Assembly (NCBI RefSeq): GCF_905147045.1
Contig: NC_065900.1
Location: 12,172,501 to 12,236,500, forward strand
Direction of reading: 5' to 3'
Length of the DNA stretch: 64,000 nt
DNA from: Nymphalis io
Lineage: Eukaryota; Arthropoda; Insecta; Lepidoptera; Nymphalidae
This document shows, one piece after another, positions 25,027-39,200 of this stretch; positions within the stretch are counted from its first letter, which is position 1, and every line of letters begins with the position of its first letter. The notes below the pieces were generated by a model. It searched no databases, had not been told where the DNA came from, and worked only from the letters and a program-made list of their open reading frames with translations. The translations under genes were made by a program, and so were the position numbers.

Positions 25027-25435
25027 ACTACTATTTATAACCTAAAATTAAAAATCACAAAAAAAACAACACACAATTTTATCTTGTTGCGATGTTTGCA
25101 TCCGTGATGCATCCTCAAAAGGTGTGTAGAACCTAACGCTGATTTTCAATAGTACCCTTTGGGCCCGTGACGAGCCATGACAAAGAGATAAATAATAATT
25201 AATTATAGTTACATAAAATAATAATAATACTACAGTACCTACACAGAAATACGTTACATACTTATTACAGTCCAAATGTTATTAATAATTAAATAGTAAA
25301 AAATAAATGCAAAATTATAAAAATAAACTCAAAAAGCAATTTCAAAATAATAAAATAAAACATTATATAAACAGAATATAGCACAGCAACTGTAGATGCA
25401 AATTATATGAATATAACTTGCATTTGATATAAACA

Positions 25436-26283
25436 TGTACAAGATTTTTGAGATCAAACACCTTCCCGGTAGTAAGTTATTCCAACACTTCGTCGCTGCA
25501 TATCAAAAACTACCACGAAAGATCACTGTTCGATGTGGCGGCACACTTAGCATATACGATGACGCCATGACCAGCTCAATTTATTGTCAAGGTATATAAT
25601 AGGTGCTTTATGTTAAACAATACCAACGGTAAGGTTGCAAGATGTAATTGCCTGCGATATACCATCCTGAGCATTCGTACATTATTAAGGAACGGGATTA
25701 CATGAGTACGGAGCGGTATTTTAAAGCAGTACCTGACACAGACATTTTGTACGCGCTGGATAATAATAAAAATAATAATAATAAGAATATCCTGGGACAT
25801 TTTTCACACACGGCCATCTGATCCCAAATTAAGCTTGTACAGAGCTTGTACTACGGAAACCAGACAACTGATATACTACATACCATTTTTCTTTTGTAAA
25901 TACATACTTATATAGATAATTACACCGAGACTCGGGACAAACAGACATGTTCTTGCGTACAAATATCTTTCCTGGGTGGGAATCGAACTCACAACCTTCG
26001 GCGTGAAAGGAAAGCCTCCACCAATCACGCCAACCGGCTCGTCAAAATAAAATATTTTGTGCACGTTAAATTAACCAGCATAGTTAAATTTAGACAGGAC
26101 TAAAGAACCGCATAGTTTAATTCGCATGTCCACACTAAAAACATCTTTTACTTTATATAAAACTTTAAGCCTATAAAAGCAATTACGCGATATATTAAGC
26201 ACATGCTTCTGTGACATGTTCGAGTCTGTGACGCGTTGAATTTTTTCACCATTCATTTGTATGCGTGGATGAGTGGATTTCAA
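25436..26283 (-). pseudogene. Degraded LINE reverse transcriptase interrupted by a SINE
   Basis: Two homologous blocks lie on either side of a SINE (25784-26040). Upstream block: ISRNCFYRLKVLYKVKDVFS then KLCGSLVLSKFNYAG. Downstream block: QRVQNVCVRYCFKIPLRTHV, RRQLHLATL, and in a shifted frame HRTVIFRGSF and AATKCWNNLLPGRC. Order and spacing fit the C-terminus of CR1/Jockey-like enzymes with a gap at the SINE. Several stops and shifts show age. Confidence 0.75.
25784..26040 (-). mobile_element. R3 tRNA-like SINE, full copy, inside a LINE relic
   Basis: On the minus strand it begins GAGCCGGTTGGCGTGATTGG and has GAGTTCGATTCCCACCCAGG (B box GTTCGATTCCC), the best tRNA-like boxes in the window. 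It ends TGTCCCAGGATATTC before an AT-rich tail and separates two blocks of the LINE relic 25436-26283. Confidence 0.85.
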
Positions 26284-26289
26284 TGAGTG

Positions 26290-27195
26290 ATTCGATTAAT
26301 TAGATTTTTTGTTCCTAGTATATTGTATTTAGTTTAAGCTATCTATATTTTATCTCTTTATATTGCTATATAGTGCTATAGAGCAAGGCGGTTTGCATCA
26401 GGGTTACAAAACTTGGCCCACCTAAATTTACTACTGATTTACTTATGAAATTAGAATATATTAATATTGAAGAAGAATACGTAATTAATTTTATATACTT
26501 TTTGAAATTCGATAAATAAAAAAAAAACCATGTCATTCCATATACTTAATTTGTTAAATGCGTTTTCCCTGTTGCGTTATGAAACATACTTTTACATAAA
26601 CACACATACACACATACACGATAAAAAAATAAATAAAAAATATATGTATAAATTTAAAAAACAATTAATATTAATTATGACGCAAACCAGACTGGACGGC
26701 GTTGTTAAAAAGTAGCGATGGCTTGTGCCTACGCGCCGTCCACGATAGTCGCAGCGGGCAGTGATTTTTTACTTGCATTACCCTCCACAAGTTATATACT
26801 TCCATCGCCCTTAATATAATTGTGTCTCTCGTATATGTTAAATTATAGTTAATGCTAATGTTAATAATTAACGTGACTGAATTTATATGTATATTAGTGT
26901 ACTCCTGACTGTATTGTGTGAAATATATGTGAACGTCTGAATTAATTAGTGGCTTTTATTTCGTTCGGTAATAGGCGTTCGACACATAGTTAAGAGTTGC
27001 ATAGTTGCATTTGAACTGCCATCACAACCAAACATATATTCATACAAAAAAATATGTTTAAAATTAATTATGCAATATTATTTTTCTAGCTAGCTAGTAG
27101 CTGCGCTACTATTGTAGTATATTATCTTTTAGGTATTGGGTTGGTATATGTATCAATAATGAAAAGAAATGTTAAACATTGCTTATATAGGCTAG
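26290..27195. other. Stretch between the LINE relic and the 3' end of gene C
   Basis: AT-rich with no recognised gene. A GC-richer segment at 26690-26770 (GACGGCGTTGTTAAAAAGTA ... GCGCCGTCCACG) is not assigned. Confidence 0.5.
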
Positions 27196-27201
27196 TTTAT
27201 T
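27196..27201 (-). promoter_or_regulatory. Poly(A) signal AATAAA of gene C
   Basis: A canonical AATAAA on the minus strand lies about 36 nt after the TAA of gene C. Position and sequence fit a cleavage/polyadenylation signal, but in AT-rich DNA the hexamer is common. Confidence 0.5.
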
Positions 27202-27236
27202 TATCATTACAGAGATAAAATTATAACAGATACATA

Positions 27237-30200
27237 TTACTGCGGCCGCTCGGGTCGCGTGCTCTTCGGCAGTATGATGCAGAGAAGACCGCTCGCTGAA
27301 AATAAAAAGTTTTTTTATAAAATAGGTAGGCAGACTGTCAAATGAGACACTTGATAATATTAATTATTCCTTACATCGCCTATACGCCACTAGCATCAGA
27401 ATGATGATGATAAAGAATTTTTTAAATTAGAGACTTATTTACACGATATTTCTTTTAGTACCAATGTCTTATTTTAATTGATTGTATATCATAATTTAAC
27501 ATTATCCCACTCAACTATTCATAAGCACATTAAATTTACTTCCAATGTTAAGATAACAACTTCACCGACATTCAAAACGCTGTTTTTTCACGAATCCATA
27601 ATGAATATCATAGTTTATTCAATATCTCGACCAACGACATCACCTCGATTCGGAGTCAAAGTTGTTTGTTTCTGTTTACTCCTGTTGTTGTTGGAATAAG
27701 CTACAGAAGAGCAATTATGAACTGGTTAACAAGGACTATGAAGCTGATATGGTATGATAGAGGTACACATTGATTTCCAACGCGCCGATCGTGTAAATGA
27801 GCGCGATACTAAATTGGTTAACAAGTAGCGTTTGGTGAAGCTACGTGTTTTAGAGATAAAATGGTCGAGGTTATAAGCCTTTAATTAAACTCGATACTGA
27901 ATTTTTTGGCAAACAGCAGAATCCACAGATAGATGATAGGGATACTCACTGGTGAGTTAACGTTCAGTCTTTTCGAGATTAGAATGGCTCTCGGACAACT
28001 CAAAAACAACAAGGCACCTGGTGATGATGGTATTACAGCCGAGCTTCTGAAGGCGGGTGGTACACCGATCCTCAGGGCTCTTCAGAGGCTTTTTAACTCC
28101 GTCATAGCCAAAGGTCAAACGCCAAAGGCATGGCACAGAAGTGTGGTGGTACTTTTCTTTAAGAAGGGTGATAAAACCCTCCTGAAGAATTACAGGCCCA
28201 TCTCACTGCTGAGTCATGTTTACAAGTTGTTTTCAAGTGTCATTACGAACCGTCTCGAGCAAAGGCTTGACGACTTCCAACCACCCGAACAAGCCGGATT
28301 CCGGAAAGGCTTTAGCACCATAGACCACATACATACGCTGCGGCAAGTTATACAGAAGAATGAGGAGTATAAACAGCCACTTTGCTTAGCGTTTGTGGAC
28401 TATGAGAGAGCCTTTGATTCGATCGAAACCTGGGCCGTGTTGAATTCTCTTCAAAGGTGCCAAATTGATTATCGGTATATCAGGGTGTTAAAGTGCTTAT
28501 ACGAGAACGCCACCATGTCGATCCGACTCCAGGGTCAGAACTCAAAACCTATCCAACTGCAGAGAGGTGTAAGACAGGGAGACGTGATATCTCCGAAACT
28601 GTTTACCGCTGCATTGGAAGATGTTTTCAAGCTTCTGGACTGGAACGGACTTGGCATCAATATCAACGGCGAGTACATCACTCATCTTCGATTTGCCGAT
28701 GACATTGTAATTATGGCCGAGACCTTGGAAGACCTCGGCACTATGCTCGATGACCTCAGCAGGATTTCCCAACAAGTGGGTCTAATAATGAACATGGACA
28801 AGACGAAAATCATGTCGAACATCCATGTTGCACCCACTCAAGTCAAGGTTGGAAATTCTGCACTCGAAGTTGTAGACAACTATGTCTACCTAGGTCTGAC
28901 TATCCAACTAGGTAGGTCCAACTTCGAGAAAGAGGTAAATCGTCGAATTCAACTCGGCTGGGCAGCGTTCGGGAAGCTACACGATATCTTCTCATCCCAA
29001 ATACCGCAGTGTCTCAAGTCGAAAGTCTTCGACCAGTGTGTGTTGCCAGTGATGACTTATGGATCAGAGACGTGATCGCTCGCAATGGGCCTCATAAGAA
29101 GGCTCAAGGTCACTCAAAGGGCAATGGAGAGGGCTATGCTCGGAGTTTCTTTGCGAGATCGAATCAGAAATGATGAAATCCGCAGGCGAACCAAAGTAAC
29201 CGACATAGCCCGAAGAATTGCTAAATTGAAGTGGCAGTGGGCGGGGCACATTGCTCGCAGAATCGACGGCCGCTGGGGCAGAAAGGTTCTCGAGTGGCGA
29301 CCACGAACCGGAAGACGCAGCTTGGGCAGGCCCCCTACAAGGTGGACCGACGACTTAGAACGAGTCGCGGGAAGCCGTTGGATGCGGGCAGCGCAAGATC
29401 GGCCAACGTGTAAATCCTTGGGGGAGGCCTTTGTCCAGCAGTGGACGTCTTTCGGCTGATATGATGATGATGATGATGAGTTAACGTTTTGTGAGAGTTA
29501 TACTCACGTGCAGCGCACCGAACATGTAGATTGGCATGAGTATGAACTGATTACCAAACAGTAGCTGAGTAGCTGACACTGCATGATTAGGATTGTCATT
29601 GATGTTCATCGATAATGTAAAGTGACTAAAAATCTTCGTGTTATAGAGATACTTAGTGGACAGGATTTCGCATGGGATGGAAAACAGCGGCAATGCATCC
29701 AATACAACGTGATTGAAATACTAACTGGTACATTGTATATCAAAGTTATAGATGAGCTAGAAACTAGATGAGGGAGAGCAGTAATGCAGTTAACATATAG
29801 AGACAGTTATACTCACTAATGAGCAGCGCGCCGAACATATAGATGGGCACGACGCATTGCTGGTCGACTAGTGCACCAAAGACCACGTTTCCGACGATGG
29901 CGCCCACTCGCCCGCACATTACTGTTACTGCCATTGCCGTCGCGCTACAGCGGAAATCATACTTTTTGAACAAAATGCTTAACATAGAGGTCACCATCGC
30001 TCACCATGGCACCGTAAGAAATATTGACCATTACTTACATCGCCAATGCGTTAACAACCTTAAAAACTAAGATATCATGGCCCTTGTGCCTGTTACATCG
30101 GCTCACTCACCCTTCCAAACGGAACACAATAATACTAAGTATTGCTGTTTAGCCCAAAAAGTCATGAGTGGGTAGTAACTACCCAGACTGTCTTACTGAA

Positions 30201-33200
30201 AGCTCTTCCACCAAGTAAAATGTTATATAAGAATTGTATTTAAAATGTTATATACTACATATTTGCGAAATTCAACTTTTTATGGCGGCAAATCTATTTT
30301 AAATTATTTCTACATCTAACTGAATTTCCACATACTATTATAGGAATGACAAAATATATTATATAGTTTTTTTTTTAGAATAGGAAGGCGGACGAGCATA
30401 GGGGCCACCTGATGGTAAGCGACCACCAACGCCCATAGACTGGATTTGTAAGAAATGTTAACCATTGCTTACATCACCAATGCGCCAGCAACCTTCGGAA
30501 TTAAGATGTTATGTCCCTTGTGCCTGTAATAACAATGGCTCACTCACCCTTCAAACCGGAACACAACAATACCAACTACTGATGTTTTGTGGTAGAATAT
30601 CTGATCAGTAAAAGTTTTATTTACTATTCATTTTTAATTCTCCGCGAAAATTCTTTGTATGTCTTATATATTTTTAAATAAAATCTCCATGCACAAATTA
30701 AACACGGTCATTTTCATTCGTGAAAGTCTCGTGAAAACTAACATCACCGTGGTAAGATATGTGGATGTGTTCATACAAAAAATCAGTAAGCAGTATAGTA
30801 ATAATATTTCATTTAGATAAATGTATATACGTCGTTTGATGTGAATACAAATCTTCATATTAAAATTAAGGTAACATATAAATGGATACTTACGCAACTT
30901 TAGTGGGAAATATTTCACATATTACGCAGAAGAGAACTGCTTCTGTACAGCTGACGATTGCTTCAAATACGCATGATAGCAGCAGGTTCTGGAGTGATGA
31001 GCGCACCAAGTTTAGACCTAGGGCGGCTAGCCCGGAGCTGATCAACATGAAAACTGAAAGAAATCATATATTCACATTTATCCTTGATATTATTATAAAT
31101 GCAATGTAAGTTTGTTTGTTTGTTACGTGTTTACGTTTTAACTCTTTAATATTATTACTCACAATAATTATAATCTAAATTATATATTACTATATACTTA
31201 AATATTTATTACCAAAATGTTAGAGGATTGCGCACTAAAACTTTACAGTTCTATTCTAATTTGTTAAATTCCAATTATGACGTAATTTGTCTAAATCAGT
31301 AAATACTTTTCATATATTTTTAATTAATTGTTAAATAACTTGTTATCGTTAGGTTCACTCCATGTTTGAATGTAAAAGTGGAAACTTCGTTGGCTTATGT
31401 GAGACTTATTTTGTTACCAAATTTTTATGTATTATATTATGCTGTATGTTTCCCAAATAAATAAATACTTAAACGATCACCATGAAATTTTGCATACATG
31501 TTGTAAAGAGTACAGAAAAGGGCATAAGGGCGAAGCCGCGGGCGAAAACTTGTATTTATATAAATTTACAGTTATAGCTAAAGATAGTGTTAGGATTTTA
31601 ATTTATGTATTATATGTTTGGGTAACATATATGCTTAAATATTCGAGATGGCTTACTGGCTAAAACAAAGTATATAATTCATTATATAATACGACCCACA
31701 TAGGAGCAGCGTCTTGGGATAAGTTCTAAACCCTCTCCTTAAAAAAGAAAAGACGCTTGCTGAGCTACATCAGTGGTTTTACAGGCTGTTGCTAAATGAT
31801 GGGTTTCACTATGATACTTTTTTTTCTTTTATAGAATAGGAAGGTAGACGAGCATATGGGCCACCTGATGGTAAGTGGTCACCAAACGCCCTTAGACATT
31901 GGCATTGTAAGAAGTGTCAACCATCGCTTATAGCCAATGCGTCACAAACCTTGGGAACTAAGATTTTATGTCCCTTGTGCCTGTAATTACACTGGGTCAC
32001 TCACCCTTCAAACCGGAACACAACAATATCAAGTATTGCTGTTTTGCGGTAGAATATCGGATGAGTGGGTGGTACCTACCCAGACGAGCTTGCACAAAGC
32101 CCTACCACCAGTAAAGTGGTACTCTTAAAGTTACCAAATCCTCATCATTCAAAGTTATCAAATTATCATCCTATATCGACAATGCATTCTTAAATCGTAA
32201 ATTGATAAAAACTGAATTACGATAATACGCTTTTTAAATGATTGACAAAAAACTATCTTTAAATTGTAAAAGTATGAAAATAATGAGATATTTATAATAA
32301 TTATATTAACTGATGAATCAATAAATATTACATAAGTTTCAACTCACCGAGCATAGGTTTCTTTCCAACCATGTTGATTGTGAGACCGACCCACAAGGCC
32401 GTAGGTACGCAGCTAAGTGCGACCACTAAAGTGTGAATATAAACTTTATCGTCTATTGTCTGAGGACATTCTTGCTTTCCCTGAAACAAAGAAATATAAT
32501 ATTAAAACATTTTTTATGTAACTGGATCGTGGACGTAACTTATGATCATATAGGTATAGGTTAAGGAAATCATAGACCTTATAAAATCGAGATATTATCG
32601 TGAGGCAACCTGCGTATATCGAATGTACAACTGTAAATAAGACTGTAATAAAATGTGTGTAAATAAGCAAATAAGCTCTAAACATTTTCCTTTTCTTTGT
32701 TGAGCAATGGGATTTAGCTACGGCCTGTTTAATTGTTAAGTTAACAATTCAAAAAATTGTTAAATTCGTTTCCATTGTGAAAATACTCAAATAATAGTTA
32801 CCATTAATTCAGTTCTAGTAACATTAGCGGAAACTTCACAGACACCAGCGGAGACGCCGGGGAAAAGTGACGAGAACTGACTGAACCTCTCGAACAGGTC
32901 TGGGAACCACATCATCAATGTGTAGTAACTGTAACATATATAACGGACATTCAATATTAATGACAGCCAATTATAATATAGAATGTATTTAATGTTGATT
33001 TTGATTATATATAAATTGTATTCAATGAAATTATCTTCTATATACACAAAACAAATATATACAATTTAGATAAAGCATTGAATATATTTTAGTTATGTTC
33101 AAGTCTGTTAGTTATGCTTTTCAATGTCTGAATGAGAAATGTCAAATGTTATTAATGAAACAAAGTATGCTTGATTCCTAATTGAATATAATTGCTTTTT

Positions 33201-36200
33201 GTTAATTCATCGTTCAAACTTTGATAGCTGTGTAGTACTTACAAATTAAATGTTTTTACATCTTTCTACCAAATCTTACCTAAACATTAGTCCAAAATCT
33301 ACAAAACAGCAGAGCACCAAAAGTCCAATATAAGGTGGAGTGACCAGCATCTTCTTTCTATTCCAGAAAGCATTCCACCTCTGATTCCAAGTGAGGGGAG
33401 ATTTGGTCTCGTTGCCATTATTGTCAGCCGACACTACTTCTTCTTCCTCACCATCACAGACGCTTATCATCGATTCTACCTGGTGGTTATAAAAATTATA
33501 CAGATTTAATAATACATTCTTCAAAAAGTGCTGTTATCGGATTTATCACTTCAAATAACTAAATATACTTTATTAATCAGTCATTGACTACTCCTTACTT
33601 AAATATTATAACATAATATGGTTTTATGAATTTGAATGTCTACTAAATCAAGATTCAAGAGTTAACTAAAGAGACTGCTCTAATCTAAACAGCAATGCTG
33701 ATAGTTTCTTGGAGCATTCCAAGTGTTCGTGGTCTATATAGTAGCCCTTGTTATTCTGATCTGTATGTATTTAATTAAATCCTTAATTGCACACACAAAT
33801 CAAGGATAAAAAACCGAAAACTTAACCAATTATGCAACTATACAGTGATCTCTTCCAAAAGAAAAAGTAGTGTCTGTAACTTATTATTAATCACTTACCG
33901 GAAAATCTTTTTCTGCTAGTCTTGTGTTTACAACAAATATCCTCTGCAGCACTTGCAGTGCTTGTTCAGCTTTATTTACGTAAAGTAAATATCTAGGACT
34001 CTCGGGAAAAGGCAGCAGTAGTAGTACAACCAGGAGGCTGGGGATTCCGCAGGCAGCAACGAATACCCGCCAAGATGTGTACTGAAAATCGGCACCATCA
34101 GCCGTGAGATTGAAGCGAGGGTCTTGAATAATTAACCAGGCGATACCTGAAACAATTTAAACATCGATTACTTATGATATCCTGCAGATTGATTTTGGAT
34201 ACGGTGAACATTGCCTTTGGATTTTGAAATTTGGCTACTTCCCAGGATATATTACAGTATGTATATACACAGACATAAGTACACTATCTTTCCTATACTT
34301 TTAAAACTTGATGATGCGTTCATCTCAGAGTTTAGATGTAAGACCAGCTGATTTATAGAAGCGTAGAATGTCGAAGTCAAAGCTATTGCCCTTTCAAAGA
34401 TTTTGAACAAGACTGACAATACCAAGACGTGGCAATAATTACTTTGCTCTCTTATAATCCAAGATTTAGGTATTGGAGACTCCTCAATCTTAAAGCTAAA
34501 AGAAAAACCCCTTGATCATAGCAATTATATAAATAATAGTTAGTTCATTGAATCTGACATTTTTATACAACTAATTGTCAAGGCACTGACACCATCAATA
34601 ACCACAAGAGTATTATAGTATTTAAAGTAATTCTAAAATTATGATGATGAATTATGGTTGAATACTTATCTACAATCTATATTTAAATTATCTTATTCAA
34701 ACATCTTCTTCTTCTATCTTTTATATAAATTTGAAGCTCAATATATTATTTTTATTTAAAGTTACTGATGCTATTTTTTTGTTTAAATACTGAAAACTTG
34801 TGTATAAGATAAAATATTAAAAAAGATACATACCTGGTAATAAGATGGTGCCAAAGGTCCAGAAAACCTCGAGCCTGCACAGCATTACATCTCGATGCCG
34901 TAACGAGAGAAAATCTCCGAAGTACGGAAATATAAGACCAGTGGCTCCAATAATACCGAAGCCGGAGAAGAATCTGCAACATTACAATATCTAAAACCAA
35001 TGGTTATGTTGACATCAAGGAAGAATAATAATTAGTTAGCTATTACATATTCTGTTAACATCCTTTAACAATTTCTTAATAAATATTACGTTTAGCTCAT
35101 CCATCTTAAAAAAAATATTGTCTGTAATATTTATTCTCGCTTAAACTAAAATAAATGTATGCCAACGTACCTGCAAGCCAAAAATGCAGGGAAGGACTGC
35201 ACCAGACTAGAGAGAAAAGCCGCAAGAGCGTCCAGTAAAAGCGCACCAATAATGGCCTTCCTGCGCCCACGCGCATCTGCCAAGTTGCCCCAGAAATATG
35301 ATCCCACGCACATACCTAGAAACAGAAAATAATTAATATGTACAGTACAGTCTGACTGAATATATATATTAAGTACAACGAATTGATTCCCTTATAGACC
35401 AGCAATTAACTGGGAACAGGTGTCAAAAAATAGAATTAGAACAATTGATTTTGCAAGGTCAAGCTCGCATTTGACCCGACTATAGTTGGTTAAAACTTCA
35501 CGTTATATAATCATTACCCAAATTAGCACTTGACTAATTAGTTTATGTTGATAAATTAATGATATGAACACACAATAAAGTTGAGCAGATATTTCAACAA
35601 GTAAAAAAAAATTGTTAAAGTTTTCAGCCCCGATCCTTAATTTCGATCGACTAGATAGCGCCTACTTTAAATCATGACTTCTCTCGACTTATATAATACA
35701 TATATTATATATAACACCCGAATACAAAATCAAAGAAATATTCCTGACCTATAAGCGGCGTGGCTGTGAGTCTCCCTTTGTCGCTAGAGGAGAGGTTGAA
35801 GTCACATTCTGCTGCAGGTAACACGAAGCTTAGGGTGGTCGTACTGAGAGCGCAGACCGCGTATACAGCACCGCATGACATGAGAAGCAGCCATTGGAAG
35901 CACCCATAACCTGAAAAAATAAATCACCCATAAGTTATTTAAAGAAGTTATACCTGTAATTGCAGACATATTTGTGCACTGTAATAACTCCTGCCTATCC
36001 TCGATCATCAGAACATCATCATGTAGATGTTATCTATATTTTCAAGGTTATTCATATTTCAGTAATCACTTTATTTCTTTTATTACCCCGAAGGTAATCG
36101 ATGGTTAGTTTAAAGTGCACTCGGGTCTATTGAGCTTCGTTAACACAAGTGATCAAGATTGTTTCAATGACTATAAATAAAAATATTAAAAAATGATCGT

Positions 36201-39200
36201 CCGTCTCACGTTTTTTTGCGAGTCTTAAATGAATGCTATTATCGAAACTTGTAGTAAAGATACACCATTACTGACACATTGCTGAATCATGGTGCCCCAG
36301 TTATTTTTTTTTTTTATAGAATAGGAAGGTGGACGAGCATATGGGCCACCTGATGGTAAGTGGTCACCAAACGCCCTTAGACATTGGCATTGTAAGAAAT
36401 GTCAACCATCGCTTACAGCCAATGCGCCACCAACCTTGGGAACTAAGATTTTTATTTATTTATTTATTTATATACTTTTTATTGCACACCAATATAGACA
36501 AAAATAATAGGAGTAAAACAAAAACAAAGAAAAGAAAAATGTACAATAGGCGGCCTTATCGCTAAAACAGCGATCTCTTCCAGGCAACCTTTGGTAGAGG
36601 AGAGAGATAGGATGGTAGGGGTGTACAAATTATTTAATACATAAAAAAAATAGATACAATATATATATGTATATATACGATACATAAATAAATATTCCAT
36701 AAATATATAATTATATAATAATATAATATACATACACATTATAAATATATACATTTACATACTATAGATACTTACATAATAAATAAAATATTTAATTGCA
36801 GTCTTTCTTCATGAAGCAAGATAGTGCTCTTTTATCATTTTTTTAAAAGAAGTAATAGTTGGTGCACGTCTTGCTTCTAGTGGAAGAGAGTTCCAAAGAC
36901 GAATTGAATGGACTGTAAATGAGTCACTATAAAAAGATGTTGTATGAGGTGGTATTTTTAAAATCAAATTCTCTTTAGATCGAAGATTATGGCTATGTGA
37001 AGAACTAAGAAATTGAAAACGTTCTTTTAGATATGAAGGAGAAGACGGATTGAACAGAATACAGTACAGAAGTTGAAGGATGTGAGTATTCCTGCGAAGC
37101 CGGATTGGGAGCCACTTGAGCTTTTTACGAAATTCAGAAACGTGATCATATTTACGAAGACCAAATATGAATCGGATGCAAAGATTTTGGAGACGCTCAA
37201 GTTTATTAAGTTGCTCCTCTTTTAGATCAAGATAACATGCGTCAGCATAATCGAGAATTGGTAGTAGGAGTGACTGTGCTAACATAATTTTGGTAGGGAT
37301 GGGTAGAAAGTTGCGTAACCTTCGAAGGGAGCCAAAGGCTGCAAAAATTTTTTTACTAACCTCACTTATCTGTGGTTCCCAAGACAGGTGCTGGTCAAAG
37401 GAAATTCCCAAATTCCTAGCTGTAACACTGAACGGTATGTTAACACCGTTAAAGTGTACAACTGGGAGATCCGAAAAAGATATACGAGAAATTAATTTTG
37501 AACTACCAATAATCAGCACCCGTGTTTTATTTGGGTTTACTCGTAATCCAAATGCAGTAGACCACTTAGAAATATTTAATAAATCATTATTAACTAAATG
37601 TATAGTTTCAGGAAGGTTCGCAATTTTACTTTGTGAATAGATCTGAAGATCATCTGCATACAGGTGATAGAGAGAAGATATATGAGAAGTGATGGTACTT
37701 ATAAAGACCTTTTATGTCCCTTGTGCCTGTAATTACACTGGCTCACTCACCCTTCAAACCGGAACACAACAATATCAAGTATTGCTGTTTTGCGGTAGTA
37801 TATCTGATGAGTGGGTGGTACCTACCCAGACGAGCTTGCACAAAGCCCTACCACCAGTAAATAGTTAAAATAACACGTGGACTCTAAGCACTTCAGGCCC
37901 TTAACAAGGTGCAAATAAGATTTAACACTGAATTCATCAATCATATACATAAATAGTCTTTATAGTTAATTTCGTATTCAATGAAGAAAAACTTCATTAG
38001 GAAAACTATGTAATATATATGTGAACAAATAGCACTGACATATTATGTTAGCGCTATTTGTTCACCGATGGTTTAGTCCATTTCTCCTATCCAAGCCTCT
38101 TTATATATTATTCCCCTTATTTTCCAACTACCTTGCTAAAATGCGATCTTTACCTAAAAACTTATTTCCCCTTAAACTGAGTTATCGGTTCTTTTTTTTT
38201 TTTTTTATAGAATAGGAAGGCGGACGAGCATATGGGCCACCTGATGGTAAGTGGTCACCAACGCTCTTAGACATTGGCATTACAAGAAATGTCAACCATC
38301 GCTTATAGCCAATGCGCCACCAACCTTGGGAACTAAGATTTTATGTCCCTTGTGCCTGTAATTACACTGGCTCACTCACCCTTCAAACCGGAACACAACA
38401 ATATCAAGTATTGCTGTTTTGCGGTAGAATATCTGATGAGTGGGTGGTACCTACCCAGACGAGCTTGCACAAAGCCCTACCACCAGTAATTCTGCACAAG
38501 ATGTGACTAATTCTCTACCATTTCAGCTTGTTAATTCTGGGCCATATCATTTACTTTTTCTGCCGATTTACTTCATTATTATATTATTGATCTAACAAAA
38601 CTACTACTCCGTTATAAATAATACCATCGATCAATATACAGGGTTACAGGGTAATATGTCACGATCCTTTTAAAGGGTTATAGTTCAGGGCAATAGCTAT
38701 CAAATGACCCCCAAAATGCTTATGCAAAAGTGTATCGTTTTCGAGTTATTAATTTTTTAATATTTTTTTTATTTAAAGGATGTTTAAGATTCTAAAATTC
38801 AATAAAAAAAAATCAACGTATTTTCCCTATTTTTTTTTTGTATTTCTTGCTAGGGTACATCCTAGTTAATAATAACCAGTTATAAAACAAAAACAATCTT
38901 CAAGCATTTTTAAATTACAGATCCAAAACTGTACAACTTTTCGATTTTTAATTTTGATTCTTTAAGTTACTCGCAATTTTTTTGTAAAAATCACTATGGC
39001 TCTTATCGTGCGGATCATTTTAAAAACATCTGCGTTTCCTTAGCTATCCATCGGTACATAAAAAGTACAGTAACAATCATAAACTCAGGAGAAAATTAGA
39101 TAACAAAGAGACCAGGTAGGAAATTCTAAGAAATGCTATTGTTAAGAAATTAAATCTGGATCAAAGACAAAAGGACCTCAATGCAAAGTAGTTAAAGATT

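Noticed and set aside
27933..27964. ATG at 27933 as the start of a reverse transcriptase gene
   Set aside because: It lies outside the insert, before and within the target duplication. The true start of the element was lost by 5' truncation.
35954..36008. Alternative first exon of gene C: ATG, MIEDRQELLQCTNMSAITG, then GTATAAC, in phase with 35910
   Set aside because: It would need a 43-nt intron, and the distant exon at 55577-55630 fits the family pattern (FETALHHAG/YGCFQW) much better. It could be an alternative start, but I do not list it.
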